Shown: piece after piece, positions 60,891-64,000 of the stretch
Numbering within the stretch: the first letter of the stretch is position 1
Layout of the letters: every line of letters begins with the position of its first letter
From: Orthonyx spaldingii
Taxonomy: Eukaryota; Chordata; Aves; Passeriformes; Orthonychidae
Reading direction: 5' to 3'
Assembly (NCBI GenBank): GCA_013397795.1
Contig: VZTJ01000581.1
Location: 1-64,000, forward strand
DNA length: 64,000 bases
Made by a program: the position numbers and the translations under genes
The notes under the pieces: model-generated
Database searches by the model: none
What the model was told of the DNA's origin: nothing
What the model saw: the letters and a program-made list of their open reading frames with translations, nothing else

Positions 60891-61192
60891 AATTCTCATC
60901 ACACATATAAGGATGCTTATTGACAATTTGAATTGGTTTTCATAAAATCTTGGAGGGTTTTTTTTTGTATTTTTTCAAGTTTTAGTATTAAAAATAATCT
61001 TTGCAAGACAAATTAATAAACTATTTATTGATCACAGCGTTTGAAAATGTGGAAAATCAAAGCTAGGGTTTTAGAAAACAAGAGATATCAACAAAGATAT
61101 AAAAACAATTCAGAAGCTTGTACAACATGATTCTTGACACATCTAAAATACCAAGGAACTACTTTTTAATTAAAAAATTAACACTACAAATT

Positions 61193-61300
61193 AAAAAAAC
61201 AAACAAACAAACAAACAAACAAACCCAAAAAACCCAAAAAAACCCCCAAAAAACAAACAAAAAACCAACCAAACAAACAAAAACAAAAACAAAAACAAAC
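61193..61300. repeat. A/C-rich low-complexity tract, (AAAC)n core
   Basis: About 108 bp of AAAC units grading into AACCC and AAAAAC units, no G or T. It makes two overlapping spurious frames, one per strand. Confidence 0.95.
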
Positions 61301-61794
61301 TGAAGCCCTTTTGGAAAACCAAAGAGATGTCTAAAAAGTAAAAAAATTAATTTGAAATTAAACACTTAAAGGCCTGCTCAACCTAACATATGATTCTCAA
61401 TAATCCACATATTTCCTTATTTACTAGTAAAAAACTGCTTGTCATTCCTGCAAATTCAGTGATAAAGAACGAAGAGTGTGGTTACTCCACTTCCACAGCC
61501 ATTTGTGGTGGCAGAATTGTATTTCAGAGAGATACAGAGGTGCAAGTCTGCAAATAGGTTAGATCTATTCATTCATTCACACTACACTTTGCAGTAGAGA
61601 GTTTCCATCTATTTCATAAATTATAGGTCTATTTCTCATAAGGTCAAAACCATCTCCTTTGAACTTATCAACAACCTCCTCTCTTTCTTGAGATTAAATT
61701 GCCAAGGATTTATTGTGTGAGGTTCTGGAGTGGAGTACTCCAACACTTTGTATTCTCTCTGTTAGTTGTCTATCTTTAGTGAACCCAGGATGAT

Positions 61795-61815
61795 CTTCAC
61801 TTTATAAAAGTGAAG
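61795..61815. repeat. Hairpin, 9-bp perfect stem
   Basis: CTTCACTTT, loop ATA, AAAGTGAAG. Confidence 0.9.
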
Positions 61816-64000
61816 TTACATTTTATGAAGCTGATTATTTAGAACCATAGTTAGGATTTTTAGATCTGTGTTTAATAGTGAAACAGATCTGCAGGATTAA
61901 CATACCATTAAAGCTTTTCAAGTGTAGGCAATAATGTGATAATAACATCCCACAGAAATAAGAGGTTCATCCCCATTTGACAGTCCATTAAATGCATCAG
62001 CATTGTTATTAGTAATATTAAAATTGTGGTTTCAATTAGAGTTGTTATTCACTGTACTAGCACCTGTACCAATACACATTAAAAATACTGTACTACAGTT
62101 AGATTATAAATCATTCTAATATCTATTAGGTAATCAGTATCAGTAAGTTAATATCCATCAGTTTAGTAGTTAAGCAGTGAATTGCACATATCATAAACCT
62201 GACACATTCCCAGGGAAAGCTGTGATAGGTCTTCATAGCATTATTACCCCAAGCTCAAATATCTTCATAATTTCTGAAGCTGATTCTTCTCTGCTTCCCC
62301 CTGTTCAATTTTTTTTCGTTTACATACACTTCAAAGTTGCTTCATGTTAAAATGATTGATTTTCAAAATTAAATCAGGGTGAACCTTTTAAAGAGGAATG
62401 TGACAACTGTCAAATGCTCTCCAAAGAGACTTGACCATCAACATGGGAGAGGCAAAACTGTTCAACTCCCTCACCTATAGCATAATTAATTGCTCTGAAA
62501 ACTCAGGTTTGTAATAAAAGAAGATGTTAAGGGTCTGATGTCACTCAAAGTGTCAGTAAGAATACAATGGAATAAGTTACAAAACACCAGAGGCAAGTGG
62601 CCAAAACAGAATGTTGGTAATCTGAATGGAACTTGCCAGGGGGAGAGGTACATACAAAATGTTATTTACTTAGGTTTTTACAGGCTTAGGATCTTTGGGG
62701 AGTTAGTGAGTTACCTTTGCAGCATTTCATGGTAAATCTCTGCTGTCACATAAACTGACTCAAGGACCAAAATGGAGATAGGTGTATGCCATTAAAAAAG
62801 ATTGGAATGCTGCTATTTTTTAGCTGTATCAAAATAATATTGGGCCTTGAGACGTTATTGGGCCAGAAAAATTCAGGAAGTTCATTCTGTCACTAAAAGA
62901 TTCACTTGAGAAATACTAAATTAGGAACTGTGATGTGAGTAATCATGTAGTGGTCATGTAAGGATATAAGACTTTGATGAACATTTGGTAATTTGGAAAT
63001 TATAAAGTCCAGTCCCTTGTTGCCACACATAACCCATATAATGTTTTACACCGGTCCCAAACACAAAAGATCTGTCCCTCTGATTCTATATTCTACTCTA
63101 AGAAAGAAGAATTAGTCTTGAAATCCTCAGGTACAGACTTTTCGACAGAGGCAAATATCCGTAGAACAGAGAAACACTTCTCCTATAACCTCCTTTTCCA
63201 TAAATCCTTATACAAATGGCATGAAGAAAAAAAAATAGTAGAAATTATAAGGAAAAGTATTCACAAAATAATTGTTCTCAGACTCATTGGATTGCAGAAA
63301 GGACATTTTCATCCAATATACATTAAAGTCAAAGGGTTGCCTAAATTGGGATTGAAAGAAGATTCATAGATCGAATTAGTGACTTTGCAAGTAATTGTCT
63401 CCCCTTAAAAACTGACTCCTGTGCATAATATTGTTCTCATTTTCCCCACTGACAGTTCTGGGTCTCCATTTTGTATGATAATAAAAATGCTTATGGCTCT
63501 CTTGGAACCACTTCAACTCTATTCTACCTATGAGTTAAAAAGAGATTATTGAGACAGACCTTTACAATTTTTCTAATCTCGGGAAATCTTGCACAGCTAG
63601 TGATGTCACTCCCATGGAGAAGAAGAGATTGAATTTATTTTACTGACTTCTGAAGCATGTGGAGAAAAGAATCACTGAAATGAAAAGACATAAAAACACA
63701 TTTGGGGGGATTAATAAATAATGCAAGAAGGAATCTGCAACTGCTCTGCAAGTGGGTGATTTTTGCAGTAATTCCCTATGTTCTCTCTTACACATAAAAT
63801 TGAGATAAAAACCTGAAATTCACTTAGACGTATAGTAAAGATGGTGCACTGAACTCTGATTTTGCTTCTATTCATATTATTCCTATTCATGGTCATTTCA
63901 ATGTTTAATCTCCTTTACATTATTAGACATTTAATCATCTATGATTTTGCTCTTAATTTATTTTCTATTTTTTCTTCAATTTATTTCTTTTCAGGAGTAC

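Larger units (their letters stand above)
60313..64000. other. Unique AT-rich non-coding DNA
   Basis: No gene or transposon recognised to the right edge. It holds two adjacent small hairpins (60,844-60,890), an A/C-rich tract (61,193-61,300) and a hairpin at 61,795-61,815. Frames such as 63,118-63,369 are lysine/isoleucine-rich and look like chance. Confidence 0.55.

Noticed and set aside
61118..61365. Lysine/threonine/glutamine-rich plus frame and Phe/Val-rich minus frame
   Set aside because: Both are products of the A/C-rich simple repeat.
1..64000. CRISPR arrays, operons, phage or bacterial systems
   Set aside because: No spaced direct-repeat array, no dense coding, no Shine-Dalgarno context; repeat content is avian.

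Overview
The window looks like gene-poor, AT-rich nuclear DNA from a bird. The evidence is the repeat content. There are several degenerate CR1 LINE copies on both strands, 3' ends carrying the avian (ATTCTATG)n-type tail, two LTR fragments of avian endogenous-retrovirus type, no mammalian-type SINEs, and no prokaryotic gene structure. I found no intact protein-coding gene. All open frames are short (at most about 130 codons), most lie in AT-rich sequence, and those with recognisable homology belong to CR1 elements.

Layout. Bases 1-78 are GC-rich and end in a short frame with strongly GC-biased third positions that stops at 76-78; this may be the end of a coding exon running off the left edge. 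From 79 to about 13.07 kb the DNA is mostly unique and AT-rich, with one better-composed island at 11.26-11.5 kb that has splice-like signals on the minus strand. A minus-strand CR1 3' end lies at 13.07-13.45 kb. A 10-N assembly gap inside a T homopolymer is at 16,454-16,463. The longest CR1 copy, plus strand, spans about 18.2-20.34 kb: it has the end of ORF1 with an esterase-like D-x-x-H motif, a decayed endonuclease, an internal deletion of the reverse transcriptase core, and the 3' end.

From 20.3 to 50 kb the window is largely unique AT-rich sequence. It carries a probable ancient CR1/L3-type relic (27.9-28.15 kb), a plus-strand CR1 (29.03-29.76 kb), a minus-strand CR1 3' end (34.98-35.25 kb), a minus-strand CR1 fragment (48.97-49.09 kb) and scattered microsatellites. 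An LTR fragment with internal ~48-bp repeats occupies 50.47-51.09 kb. An old CR1 with RT and 3' pieces lies at 51.74-52.42 kb. At 58.68-60.31 kb a CR1 is split by a 683-bp solo LTR with a clean 5-bp target duplication, giving a readable insertion order. The last 3.7 kb is AT-rich with an A/C-rich low-complexity block.

No genes work together here in any pathway sense. The story is retrotransposon accumulation and decay in an intergenic or long-intron setting. I did not find convincing evidence of a new biological system. The best leads are the nested LTR, three weak exon-like islands, a perfect 20-bp palindrome between short direct repeats, and a few unique stretches that could be conserved regulatory DNA.
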